Shown here in pieces: positions 12,269 through 20,742 of a DNA stretch of 64,000 bases. The stretch covers positions 1,426,001 to 1,490,000 of the forward strand of contig JASGHM010000002.1 of NCBI GenBank assembly GCA_047602365.1, given 5' to 3'. The notes under the pieces are model-generated. The model was not told where the DNA came from and ran no database searches. It worked only from the letters and a program-made list of their open reading frames with translations. The stretch is from Piscinibacter sp047602365. GTDB lineage: Bacteria > Pseudomonadota > Gammaproteobacteria > Burkholderiales > Burkholderiaceae_C. The translations under genes and the position numbers were made by a program. The stretch's first letter is position 1; each line of letters opens with the position of its first letter.

Positions 12269-13533
12269 AGGGGCCCACGCACTTCGTCGACCCGGCCGAG
12301 CGAGTCCAGGCGCAGCAGCAGCGTCAGTTCGGGCTCGCCGGCGAAGCCGGCGTCGATGGCCTGCAGCGTGCGCTGCAGCTCGCGCTGGGCGCGATCGCTG
12401 TCCGGCACCACGGTGCCCGCCAGCGCCGCGTCGGCCTCGGCAGCACTGCGCAGCGACTGCAGCGCGCCGCGCAGCACCAGTGTCGCCGCCGGCACCGCCT
12501 CGCCGAGCGCCAGGCGCAGCGCGTGCCAGCCGGTCAGCACCCGTGCCGACGCACAGGCCACCGCCTGGCGCAGCGCATAGGCCTCCCACAGCGCGCGCCA
12601 CTCGCCCGACGCGCCGGGCCGCGCCGCGGCGTCCGGCCAGGTCGCCTGCAGGCGGCTGCGCAGCGCGCCGGCCGCATCGCCGGCAGCCCGCCATTGCGTC
12701 TCGGCCTGCACGCAGAAGTCGGCGACACGGGCCACGAACACCGGCTTGCGGATCACGCCCGCATGGTTCTCCTCGACCTCGCGCAGGTAGCGGCTGAGGT
12801 CCAGCAGCAGCGCGCGCAGCCGCTCGTCGCCGGGCGCCGGCTGGCGCAGCAGTTCGGCGGTGTCGGCCTGCAGCGCCGCCACGGTGCTGCGCAGGCTGCG
12901 CAGGTAGACCGGGCCGCAGCGCGCCGACAGCACGATGGCGGCCAGCGGCGCGCCGTGCGCGGCATCGAGCGCCAGCGGCGGCTGGGTGCGCAACGCGGCG
13001 GCCAGTTCGCCGCGCGCCAGCGCCAGCGCGCTGCCGGCGCGCAGCGTCAGCGCGAACAGGTCGTCCGGCTCGGCCCCCGGCGCCAGCAGCGGCGCATGCA
13101 CCAGCGCCGCCGCCAGCGCCTCACGCTGCATCGGCGTGAGGCGGGCCAGCGGCGCACGCTGCCAGGCCGAGGCCTGCGCACGCTCGACGCGCAGCAGCGG
13201 CTGGGGTGAGGCGTCGCGCAGCTCGTAGCGGCGCGAGCGGGCCACCACCAGCGTCGTCGGCGGTGGCTTGACCACGGGCGGCGCGACCAGCGCGGCCACC
13301 GGCAGCCGCGCGGGACTGGCCGGCGCCGGCAGCGGCGCCAGCCCGCCGCCGGGCGCTGGCGGGTCGAGCTGCACCGAAGCGGCACCTGGCCCTGCGGCCG
13401 GCGCCTGGACTGCCGGCAGCGGGTCGGCACGCGGCGCGGGCCGCGGCTCGCGCGGGCGGCGTAGCAGCGCGACCAGCAGCAGCACGCAAGCCACCGCCAG
13501 CACCACCACCAGCCACCACACCGGATTGCCCAT
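12256..13533 (-). CDS. Hypothetical protein with N-terminal membrane anchor and Pro/Ala-rich linker
   Basis: Not recognised. The 425-aa product has one N-terminal membrane helix (residues 5-24, WWLVVVLAVACVLLLVALL), a low-complexity Pro/Ala-rich stretch (about 30-95) and a long, mostly helical Ala/Leu-rich soluble region of about 300 residues with no motif I can name. Start ATG 13533 was chosen over 13584 because GAGGAG lies at proper distance and the helix then begins right after the start. It is convergent with tolC. A cell-envelope role is possible from the anchor only. Confidence 0.7.
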   Translation of the reverse strand: MGNPVWWLVVVLAVACVLLLVALLRRPREPRPAPRADPLPAVQAPAAGPGAASVQLDPPAPGGGLAPLPAPASPARLPVAALVAPPVVKPPPTTLVVARSRRYELRDASPQPLLRVERAQASAWQRAPLARLTPMQREALAAALVHAPLLAPGAEPDDLFALTLRAGSALALARGELAAALRTQPPLALDAAHGAPLAAIVLSARCGPVYLRSLRSTVAALQADTAELLRQPAPGDERLRALLLDLSRYLREVEENHAGVIRKPVFVARVADFCVQAETQWRAAGDAAGALRSRLQATWPDAAARPGASGEWRALWEAYALRQAVACASARVLTGWHALRLALGEAVPAATLVLRGALQSLRSAAEADAALAGTVVPDSDRAQRELQRTLQAIDAGFAGEPELTLLLRLDSLGRVDEVRGPLAAE

Positions 13534-13713
13534 CACGCCCGACTCCTCGCCGGCATCGTGCCACGAACGGCGCGGCCGGGCCATCGCCGCGCATGCCTCA
13601 TCCGGGCGGTGCGGATCACCCGCGGGCTATGGCCACGATCAGGCTTGCCGATTGGACCGGGCCGGCCGGCGCCGGCACCATGATGCCCTGACCTGCCCCG
13701 CAACGGAGACCCC

Positions 13714-13932
13714 ATGGCCAAGACCGCGACCTTCGGCGTGATGCACCTCGGCACCTCGTTCGCCGTCGGCTATGCGCTGACCGGCAACCTCGCGATCGCC
13801 GGCGCGATCACCTTCGTCGAGCCGCTGGTCAACACCGTGCTGCACTACTTCTTCGACAAGTACTGGGCTCACCCGCGGCTGCTGGCGCTGCTGCCGGCGC
13901 GCCGCGCCAGCGCCTCGATCGCCATCACGTAG
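13714..13932 (+). CDS. DUF2061 small membrane protein
   Basis: Small protein of 72 aa, starting MAKTATFGVMHLGTSFAVGY and containing GAITFVEPLVNTVLHYFFDK, the hallmark of DUF2061. It has two hydrophobic segments. GGAG lies six bases before the ATG. The function of the family is unknown. Its last 64 bases overlap the 3' end of the convergent aroQ gene. Confidence 0.85.
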   Translation: MAKTATFGVMHLGTSFAVGYALTGNLAIAGAITFVEPLVNTVLHYFFDKYWAHPRLLALLPARRASASIAIT

Positions 13933-14339
13933 CCGTCGACGCCGAAGCCGACGATGATGCCCGCGGCCACCGGCGACAGCCACGAGTGGTGGCGGAAGCT
14001 CTCGCGCGCATGCACGTTGCTGATGTGCACCTCGATTACCGGCACCTCGACGGCGCGCACCGCGTCGTGCAGCGCGATCGAGCTGTGCGTGTAGGCGCCG
14101 GCGTTGAAGACCACGCCGGTGAGCTCGCCGCCCTTGAAGCGGCGGCCGGCCTCGTGGATGGCGTCGATCAGCACGCCCTCGTGGTTGGACTGTCGGAACT
14201 CGACCGTGTAGCCCAGTGCGCCGCCGCGATCGATACACAGGCGCTCGACGTCGGCCAGCGTGGTGCTGCCGTAGGTGGCCGGCTCGCGCGTGCCGAGCAG
14301 GTTCAGGTTCGGGCCGTTGAGGACGAGGATGGCGGGCAT
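13869..14339 (-). CDS. aroQ: Type II 3-dehydroquinate dehydratase
   Basis: Third step of the shikimate pathway: dehydration of 3-dehydroquinate to 3-dehydroshikimate. It has 156 aa, slightly longer than the usual 145-150 because of a C-terminal Ser/Ala tail. Motifs are NGPNLNLLGTREPATYG (residues 8-24, catalytic Tyr 23), NHEG (52-55), NAGAYTHTS-like NAGAYTHSS (79-87) and EVHISN with the catalytic His 105. It is 27 bases downstream of waaA on the same strand and overlaps the convergent DUF2061 gene. Confidence 0.95.
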   Translation of the reverse strand: MPAILVLNGPNLNLLGTREPATYGSTTLADVERLCIDRGGALGYTVEFRQSNHEGVLIDAIHEAGRRFKGGELTGVVFNAGAYTHSSIALHDAVRAVEVPVIEVHISNVHARESFRHHSWLSPVAAGIIVGFGVDGYVMAIEALARRAGSSASSRG

Positions 14340-14366
14340 GGCGGTTCTCGCGGTCGGTCGTGCTGG

Positions 14367-15689
14367 CTAATCGTTGCCTGGCAGGCGTGGTTGTACCTCA
14401 GGCCACAGCGCCAGGATGTGCGTGGCCATGCGCTGCGCTGCGCCGCGGTGCTCGGCGGCGAAAGCGCGCGCCTGCGCGCCCTGCGCGGCCAGGCGGGCCG
14501 GGTCGGCCAGCAGCGCCAGCGCGGCGTCGAGGCCGGCCTCGATGCCGGCCACACGCTGCGCGGCGCCGGCTGCTTCGGCGAGCTCTGCCGCCTCGGCGAA
14601 GTTGAAGGTGTGCGGCCCCATCACCACCGGGCAGCCGCAGGCGGCCGCCTCGATCAGGTTCTGCCCGCCCAGCGGCGCGAAGCTGCCACCGAGCAGCGCG
14701 ACCTGGCCGAGGCCGTAGTACAGCGCCATCTCGCGCATCGAGTCGCCCAGCCAGGCGTCGGCGGCCAGTGCGGCGGCCGGCGGTTCGTCGGCCCAGCCGC
14801 TGCGCCGCGCCAGGTTCAGGCCCGCGGCACGCACCAGTGCAGCGACCTCGTCGAAGCGCGGCGGGTGGCGTGGCACGATCACCAGCAGCGGCCGCGTGGC
14901 CTGCCGTGCCGCGTGCTGCACCCAGGCGCCGAGCAGTGCCGCCTCCTCGCCTTCGCGCGAGACGGCGAACAGCAGCACCGGCCGCGCCAGCGTCGCGCGC
15001 CAGGTCTGTCCGCGCGCCAGCTGCGCGGCGTCCGGTGTCAGGTCGTACTTGAGGTTGCCGCAGACCTGCACGTCGGCAGCACCGGCGCTGCGCAGCCGCT
15101 GCGCGTCGGCCTCGGTCTGCGCGAGCACGCGGCTCAACGCCTCGACCGCCGGGCGCATCAGTGCATCCAGCCGCTCGCCGCGCCGCCGGCTGCGTTCGCT
15201 CAGCCGTGCGTTGGCCAGCAGCAGCGGCACGCCGTGGGCGCGCGCGGCCGGCAGCAGGTTCGGCCAGATCTCGGTCTCCATCAGCACGCCGACCGCCGGG
15301 CGGAACTGCGCCAGGAAGCGCGCCACGGCGCCGGGCGTGTCGAACGGCAGCCAGGTCTGCCGGTCGCCGTCGCGCAGCAGCTCGCGGCCGGCCTCGCGGC
15401 CGGTGGCGGTGCTGTGTGTCAGCAGCAGGCGCAGGCCCGGACGGCGCTCGCGCAGCGTGGCGACCAGCGCTGCGGCGGCACGGGTCTCGCCGAGCGACAC
15501 CGCATGCACCCACAGCCAGCCCGACGACGGCGCGCTGCGGTAGAAGCCCAGCCGTTCGCCGATCGCTTCGCGGTACAGCGGCTCGGCCCGCCCGCGCCAC
15601 CACAGGCGCAGCAGGTAGGCCGGCTGGGCCAGCCAGAGCAGCGAGGAGTACAGCGCGCGCGCGGCGCGCGCTCGCCACGGCCCGGTCAC
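14367..15689 (-). CDS. waaA: 3-deoxy-D-manno-octulosonic acid (Kdo) transferase
   Basis: Inner-membrane-associated glycosyltransferase that adds Kdo to lipid IVA, the first LPS core step. It is 440 aa with an N-terminal hydrophobic anchor (ALYSSLLWLAQPAYLLRL), the Kdo-transferase domain with REAIGERLG near residue 40, METEIWPNLL near 120, and a GT-B C-terminal domain (LLGGSFAPLGGQNLIEAA). The start is GTG 15687-15689, overlapping the waaC stop codon (GTGA); the frame is open well upstream but that part lies inside waaC. Confidence 0.93.
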   Translation of the reverse strand: MTGPWRARAARALYSSLLWLAQPAYLLRLWWRGRAEPLYREAIGERLGFYRSAPSSGWLWVHAVSLGETRAAAALVATLRERRPGLRLLLTHSTATGREAGRELLRDGDRQTWLPFDTPGAVARFLAQFRPAVGVLMETEIWPNLLPAARAHGVPLLLANARLSERSRRRGERLDALMRPAVEALSRVLAQTEADAQRLRSAGAADVQVCGNLKYDLTPDAAQLARGQTWRATLARPVLLFAVSREGEEAALLGAWVQHAARQATRPLLVIVPRHPPRFDEVAALVRAAGLNLARRSGWADEPPAAALAADAWLGDSMREMALYYGLGQVALLGGSFAPLGGQNLIEAAACGCPVVMGPHTFNFAEAAELAEAAGAAQRVAGIEAGLDAALALLADPARLAAQGAQARAFAAEHRGAAQRMATHILALWPEVQPRLPGND

Positions 15690-16672
15690 GAGGCCGCGAC
15701 CAGCACGTTGCTCCAGGCCAGCCAGGTGGCCTGCACGGTCGGCACCGGCCGGCCTTCGATCGCCACCTGGTGGCGGTGGCCATGGCTGGCCTGCGGCCCG
15801 GTGCGCCAGGCGGTCGGAAAGTTGTAGAGCTGCACGTGCGGCAGGTCCAGCGCCACGGCGATGTGGCTGAGGCCGCTGTCGACGCCGACCACACCCTGCG
15901 TCAGCGCCAGGCGGTCGAGCACCGCGTCCAGCGGCAGGCTGGGCCACACGTCGACGTGGAAGGCCTTCTCGAACTGCAGCCCGGCGGCGATCAGCTCGGC
16001 GCGGGTCTGCTCCAGCTCGTTGGACTGCGGCAGGCCGATGCGCCAGCCGGCGTCGATGACCCGTTTGCCGAGCTGCACCCAGTGGTCGACCGGCCACAGC
16101 TTGTCGTCGCGCGAGGTGCCGTGCACGAAGGCGACCGTCGGCGTGGCCGAGCGGATCACGCGCCGCGTGGCGCGCAGGCCGTAGATCGGCGGGCCGTCGA
16201 TGGTCCGGCCCAGCACCGTGGCGACCAGTGCACGCGAGCGGTCCATCGCATGGATGTGCGGCTCGATGCGGATCGCATGGTCGACCAGCCAGCCGGCCGG
16301 CGCCTCGTAGCTGGAGCCTTCGGTCTGGTTGGCCAGCCCGAAACGTGTGCCGTGCGCCAGCCGCGCGACGATGGCCGACTTGGTCAGCCCCTGCAGGTCG
16401 ATCACCGCGTCGTACTGTTCTTCCTGCAGCTGCGTCTTGAACGTGCGCCAGGCGGCGCGCACGCTGGCCGTCCACCAGGCTCGCCGCCACTGGCGCAGCG
16501 AACACTCGATGACACGCCGCACGCCGGCGACACGCCGCACCAGCGGCGCGAACGCCGGCTCGACCACCCAGTCGATCACCGCGTCGGGGTGCGCGGCGCG
16601 GATGTCGTGCACCACCGGCATCGCGTGCACGACGTCGCCCAGCGACGACAGCTTGACGATGAGGACTTTCAA
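15686..16672 (-). CDS. waaC: Lipopolysaccharide heptosyltransferase I
   Basis: GT9-family transferase adding the first L-glycero-D-manno-heptose to Kdo, 328 aa. It begins MKVLIVKLSSLGDVVHAMP, the classic WaaC N-terminus, and has VAFVHGTSRDDKLWP and GVDSGLSHIAVAL near the C-terminus. The start is TTG 16670-16672, overlapping the upstream stop (TTGA). No ATG gives this N-terminus, so the rare start is well supported. It lies between the phosphomannomutase gene and waaA in one overlapping operon. Confidence 0.93.
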   Translation of the reverse strand: MKVLIVKLSSLGDVVHAMPVVHDIRAAHPDAVIDWVVEPAFAPLVRRVAGVRRVIECSLRQWRRAWWTASVRAAWRTFKTQLQEEQYDAVIDLQGLTKSAIVARLAHGTRFGLANQTEGSSYEAPAGWLVDHAIRIEPHIHAMDRSRALVATVLGRTIDGPPIYGLRATRRVIRSATPTVAFVHGTSRDDKLWPVDHWVQLGKRVIDAGWRIGLPQSNELEQTRAELIAAGLQFEKAFHVDVWPSLPLDAVLDRLALTQGVVGVDSGLSHIAVALDLPHVQLYNFPTAWRTGPQASHGHRHQVAIEGRPVPTVQATWLAWSNVLVAAS

Positions 16673-18081
16673 GCGTGGGCCCGCCGCCTCAATGCGCCGC
16701 CGCGGCGAACGCGGGCGTCGGGCTTGACGGCGCGCAGCGCGGCCATCAGGTCGGCCTCGATGCGCTGCAGCGCGGCCGGCGTGTGGCCCTCGAAGCGCAG
16801 CATCAGCACCGGCGTGGTGTTGGAGCTGCGCACCAGGCCGAAGCCGTCGTCGTACTCGACGCGCAGGCCGTCGATGGTGACGATCTCTCTCGCGCCGGGA
16901 AAGGTCGCGCGCTCGAGCAGCTGCTGCACGACGCGCCGCGGCTCGCCCTCGGCGCAGGCCACGTTCAGCTCGGGCGTGCTGTGGCTGCTGGGCAGCGCGT
17001 CGAGCAGCGCGCTCGGGTTCTTCGTGCGCGACAGGATCTCGAGCAGCCGCGCCGCGGTGTAGGTGGCGTCGTCGAAGCCGTACCAGCGTTCGCCGAAGAA
17101 GATGTGGCCGCTCATCTCGCCGGCCAGCGGCGCGCCGATCTCGTGCATCTTCGCCTTGGCCAGCGAGTGGCCGGTCTTCCACATCACCGGCACGCCACCG
17201 GCCGCGCGGATCAGCGGCGCGAGATGCTGGCTGCACTTGACGTCGAAGATCACCGGCGCGCCCGGGTGGCGCTGCAGCACGTCCCGCGCGAACAGCATCA
17301 GCTGGCGGTCGGGGTAGATGATGTGGCCGTCGACCGTGACCACGCCGAGGCGGTCGCCGTCGCCGTCGAAGGCGAGGCCCAGCTCGGCACCGCTGGCCTT
17401 CACGGCGCGGATCAGGTCGGCCAGGTTCTCCGGGCGGCTCGGGTCGGGGTGGTGGTTGGGGAAGTCGCCGTCGACCTCGGAGTACAGCTCGATCACCTCG
17501 CAGCCCAGCGCACGCAGGATCGCCGGGCTGGATGCGCCAGGGATGCCGTTGCCGGAGTCGACCACGATCTTCATCGGCCGCGCGAGCCTGCAGTCGTTCG
17601 TGATGCGCGCGCCGTACTCGGCCACGATGTCCATCGCCGCCGAGCGGCCCCTGGCCTGAACGTAGTCCTCGCGCGCGATGCGCTCACGCAGCGCCTGGAT
17701 CGCGTCGCCATGGATCGCCTGCCCGGCCAGCACCATCTTGAAGCCGTTGTAGTCCTTCGGGTTGTGGCTGCCGGTCACCTGGATGCCGCTGCGGCAGCCA
17801 TGCGCGCCGCGCGTGGCGGCTACGTAGTACAGCATCGGCGTGGTCACCGCACCGAGGTCGACCACGTCCAGCCCGGTCGAGGCCAGGCCACGGATCAGCG
17901 CAGCGGCCAGGCCCGGGCCGGACAGGCGGCCATCGCGCCCCACCGCCACGGCCCGTTCACCGGCGGCGACGGCCTCGCTGCCGAAGGCGCGACCGAGGTG
18001 TTCGGCAAAGCGCTCGTCGATGGCCTTGCCGACCACGCCGCGGATGTCGTAGGCCTTGAAGATGCTGGGGTCGACGTGCAT
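16669..18081 (-). CDS. Phosphomannomutase/phosphoglucomutase (AlgC/ManB type)
   Basis: Interconverts hexose 1- and 6-phosphates for sugar-nucleotide synthesis, 470 aa. The phosphoserine loop TGSHNPKDYNGFK places Ser at residue 105; the metal loop DGDGDR and the sugar-binding GEMSGH are present, as is the C-terminal phosphate-binding domain. Start ATG 18081 gives the typical FKAYDIRG N-terminus; the frame is open 60 bases further up but without family similarity. It leads the LPS operon, and its stop overlaps the waaC start. It is divergent from the TSUP permease gene. Confidence 0.93.
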   Translation of the reverse strand: MHVDPSIFKAYDIRGVVGKAIDERFAEHLGRAFGSEAVAAGERAVAVGRDGRLSGPGLAAALIRGLASTGLDVVDLGAVTTPMLYYVAATRGAHGCRSGIQVTGSHNPKDYNGFKMVLAGQAIHGDAIQALRERIAREDYVQARGRSAAMDIVAEYGARITNDCRLARPMKIVVDSGNGIPGASSPAILRALGCEVIELYSEVDGDFPNHHPDPSRPENLADLIRAVKASGAELGLAFDGDGDRLGVVTVDGHIIYPDRQLMLFARDVLQRHPGAPVIFDVKCSQHLAPLIRAAGGVPVMWKTGHSLAKAKMHEIGAPLAGEMSGHIFFGERWYGFDDATYTAARLLEILSRTKNPSALLDALPSSHSTPELNVACAEGEPRRVVQQLLERATFPGAREIVTIDGLRVEYDDGFGLVRSSNTTPVLMLRFEGHTPAALQRIEADLMAALRAVKPDARVRRGGALRRRAHA

Positions 18082-18140
18082 GAAGGCGTCGGGTTGAGAA
18101 TCGCGGCATTGTAGGGAGGGCCCCGACTCTGGAACCGTCA

Positions 18141-18878
18141 TTGATCGTCATCGTGTTCGGCGCCGCGCTGGCCGGCTTCATCCAGGGCCTGTCCGGCTTC
18201 GGTTTCGGGCTGACCGCGATGGCCGTCTGGGCCTGGGCGCTGGAGCCGCGGCTGGCCGCGGTGCTGGCAGTGGTCGGCGCGCTGACCGGCCAGCTGCTCG
18301 CCGCATTCACGGTGCGGCGCGGCTTCGATTGGCGCCGCCTGGCACCCTTCGTCGCCGGTGGCCTGCTCGGCCTGCCGCTGGGGCTGTGGCTGCTGCCGCG
18401 GCTGGACGTGCCGCTGTTCCGCGCCGTGCTCGGCGGCCTGCTGATCACCTGGTGCCCGCTGATGCTGCTGGCGCCGCGGCTGCCGCGCATCACGCGCGGC
18501 GGGCGCATCGGCGATGCCGCCTCGGGCGTGGCCGGTGGCGTGATGGGCGGCCTGGGCGGGTTCACCGGCGCCATCCCGACGCTGTGGTGCACGCTGCGCG
18601 GCTTCGACAAGGACACCCAACGTGCGGTGATCCAGAACTTCAACCTGGCGATGCTGTCGGTGACCTTCGTCGCCTACCTGGCCAGCGGCTTCGTCACGCG
18701 CGAGATGCTGCCGGCCATCGGCCTGGTGCTGCCGGCGATGTTGCTGCCGGCGCTGATCGGCATGCGCGTCTACATCGGCATCAGCGAGCTGGCGTTCCGG
18801 CGCATCGTGCTGCTGCTGCTGACGGCCTCGGGCGTGGCGCTGCTGGTCGCGGCGCTGCCGGTGTTGCTGGCGCGCTGA
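18141..18878 (+). CDS. TSUP (TauE/SafE) family sulfite/anion exporter-like permease
   Basis: Membrane permease of 245 aa with about eight hydrophobic segments and the family signature AGFIQGLSGFGFGL at the N-terminus, repeated in weaker form as GVMGGLGGFTGAIPTLW at the start of the second half. TSUP proteins move sulfite, sulfonates or organosulfur anions; the substrate here is not evident. The start is TTG 18141, the only plausible initiator before the signature (CTG 18129 is an alternative). The 3' end overlaps the opposite-strand DUF2917-like frame. Confidence 0.85.
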   Translation: MIVIVFGAALAGFIQGLSGFGFGLTAMAVWAWALEPRLAAVLAVVGALTGQLLAAFTVRRGFDWRRLAPFVAGGLLGLPLGLWLLPRLDVPLFRAVLGGLLITWCPLMLLAPRLPRITRGGRIGDAASGVAGGVMGGLGGFTGAIPTLWCTLRGFDKDTQRAVIQNFNLAMLSVTFVAYLASGFVTREMLPAIGLVLPAMLLPALIGMRVYIGISELAFRRIVLLLLTASGVALLVAALPVLLAR

Positions 18879-19152
18879 GGCCACCGAGCCAGCGACGCCA
18901 CCACGGCAGGCGTCGTTGCACGCACAGCGTGGCGTGGCGCGGCGCCCGGCATTGCCAGCAGGCGCTGGCGTCGGCCGTCCAGAGCCGGCCCTCAGGCCAG
19001 TGTTCCTGCCGGCGCAGCAGCATGCCGCCCAGCCACGCGGCGGGCGGCTCGGCGTGCAGGCTGCCCTGCTGCATCCACAGGCGGTCGCCGCAGCGCAGCC
19101 TGAGCAGCAGCGACTGGCCGGCTTCGAGTCGATGAATGATGGTCGTGTCCAT
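18781..19152 (-). CDS. DUF2917-like small protein
   Basis: Predicted 123-aa protein. The N-terminal 90 residues resemble the DUF2917 cupin-like fold: LEAGQSLLLRLRCGDRLWMQQGSLH followed by a WLGGMLLRRQEHW strand region. DUF2917 genes are often found beside regulators in Burkholderiales. The C-terminal 30 residues are low-complexity Ala/Pro/Arg and overlap the permease gene by 98 bases on the other strand. It is divergent from the MocR gene (158 bases between starts). Weakly supported. Confidence 0.45.
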   Translation of the reverse strand: MDTTIIHRLEAGQSLLLRLRCGDRLWMQQGSLHAEPPAAWLGGMLLRRQEHWPEGRLWTADASACWQCRAPRHATLCVQRRLPWWRRWLGGLSAPATPAAPRPAAPRPRPSAAAARCAGTPAR

Positions 19153-19310
19153 GGCCGACACTGTCGGCGCCGCGGCCTCGGGCCGCCAGACACAGACGGC
19201 GACGCCGCATTGCGCAACAGCGCCGCGCCGGCGCATCTGTTGCGGCCGTGGTGGCGCTCGTCTGTATCTGTTGCGCAGCACACGGCGGCGGGCACACTCC
19301 GGGTCACACC

Positions 19311-20720
19311 ATGAGCACGCTGTACCGCCGCATCGCCACCCAGTACCTCGACGCCATCCGCAGCGGCGCGCTGCGCGCCGGTGACCGTTTCCCGTCGGTG
19401 CGGCAGCTGATGCGCACCCACGAGGTGAGCCTGGCGACGGCGCTGCAGGCCTGCCGCCAGCTCGAGGACGAAGGCTGGCTGGAGGCGCGGGCGCGCTCGG
19501 GCTACTTCGTGCGCCAGCCGCGGCGCAGCACGCTGCCGCCGGCCGCCGAACAGGGCCCGCGGGCCATCGATCCGGCCGCCTACGTCGGCATCTCGGCCCA
19601 TGTGTCGCAGATCCTCGCGCGCGGCCAGCGCCAGCCGGCCGCGGTCAACCTTGCGCTGGCGGTGGCGCCGCCGGCGCTCTACCCCGGCGATGCGCTTGCG
19701 CGCATCATGCAGCGCAAGCTGCGCCTGGCGCCCGAGGTGCTGACGACGATGACCCGCCGCCACGGCCACCCGCTGCTGCGCGAGGCGCTGGCGCGCCGCG
19801 CGGTGGAGCGTGGCATCGCCGCCGCACCGCAGGAGATCGTGATCACCCAGGGCTGCACCGAGGCCGTCAACCTGGCGCTGCGCGCCGTCACGCAGCCGGG
19901 CGACACGGTGGCGCTGGAGTCGCCGACCTTCTACGGCCTGCTGCAGATCGTCGAGGCGCTCGGCCTGCGTGCCATCGAGCTGCCGACCAGCCCGCGCGAC
20001 GGCCTGTCGGTCGAGGCGCTGCAGTTCGCGCTGGACAGCGACGCCTCGATCCGCGCGGTGGCGGTGATGCCCTCGCTGCACAACCCGCTGGGCTGCACGA
20101 TGCCCGATGCGCGCAAGGCCGAGCTGGTGGCGCTGTGCGCCGCGCGCGGCGTCGCGCTGATCGAGGACGACATCTACGGCGAGATGACCGACACCCCACC
20201 GCGCGCGCTGAAGCACTGGGACACGCAGGGCGGCGTCATCCACTGCAGCTCGCTGAACAAGATCCTGGCGCCAGGCCTGCGGCTGGGCTGGATGCTGGCC
20301 GGCCGCTGGCAGGCGCGCGTGGAGATGCTCAAGTACACGCAGAGCCGCTTCCCGGAGGAACTGGCGCAGTCGGTCGCCGCCGAGTTCGTCGCCAGCCCGG
20401 CGCACGAACGCCACCTGCGGCGCCTGCGCGACGCGCTGCGTGCCCACCGCGATGCCTATGCCGACCTGGTGGCGACGCATTTCCCGGCCGGCACGCGCAT
20501 CACGCTGCCCGACGGCGGCCTGCTGCTGTGGCTGCAGTTGCCCGAGGAGGCCAGCGGCGACGCGCTGTTCGCCGCCGGGCTCGAGCGCGGCATCAAGATC
20601 GCGCCGGGCTCGATGTTCTCGGCCGGCCGGCGCTACGACGGCTACGTGCGCCTGGGCTGCGGCCGCACGCCCGACGCCGAGGTGGCGCAGGCCTTGCGCA
20701 CGCTGGGCGGGCTGGTCTGA
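19311..20720 (+). CDS. MocR-type PLP-dependent GntR-family regulator
   Basis: Fusion of a GntR winged helix (residues 1-70, FPSVRQLMRTHEVSLATALQA) to a fold-type I aminotransferase domain (100-465), 469 aa. The PLP lysine is Lys 317 in SSLNKILAPGLRLGW; other PLP contacts are TQGCTEAVNLAL and SPTFYG. MocR regulators sense PLP-amino acid adducts and often control a divergent gene. ATG 19311 is preferred because the GntR domain starts there (MSTLYRRIATQYLDAI). The neighbour on the other strand is the DUF2917-like frame. Confidence 0.9.
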   Translation: MSTLYRRIATQYLDAIRSGALRAGDRFPSVRQLMRTHEVSLATALQACRQLEDEGWLEARARSGYFVRQPRRSTLPPAAEQGPRAIDPAAYVGISAHVSQILARGQRQPAAVNLALAVAPPALYPGDALARIMQRKLRLAPEVLTTMTRRHGHPLLREALARRAVERGIAAAPQEIVITQGCTEAVNLALRAVTQPGDTVALESPTFYGLLQIVEALGLRAIELPTSPRDGLSVEALQFALDSDASIRAVAVMPSLHNPLGCTMPDARKAELVALCAARGVALIEDDIYGEMTDTPPRALKHWDTQGGVIHCSSLNKILAPGLRLGWMLAGRWQARVEMLKYTQSRFPEELAQSVAAEFVASPAHERHLRRLRDALRAHRDAYADLVATHFPAGTRITLPDGGLLLWLQLPEEASGDALFAAGLERGIKIAPGSMFSAGRRYDGYVRLGCGRTPDAEVAQALRTLGGLV

Positions 20721-20742
20721 ACCGCGGCCGCTGGCAGGCCGC

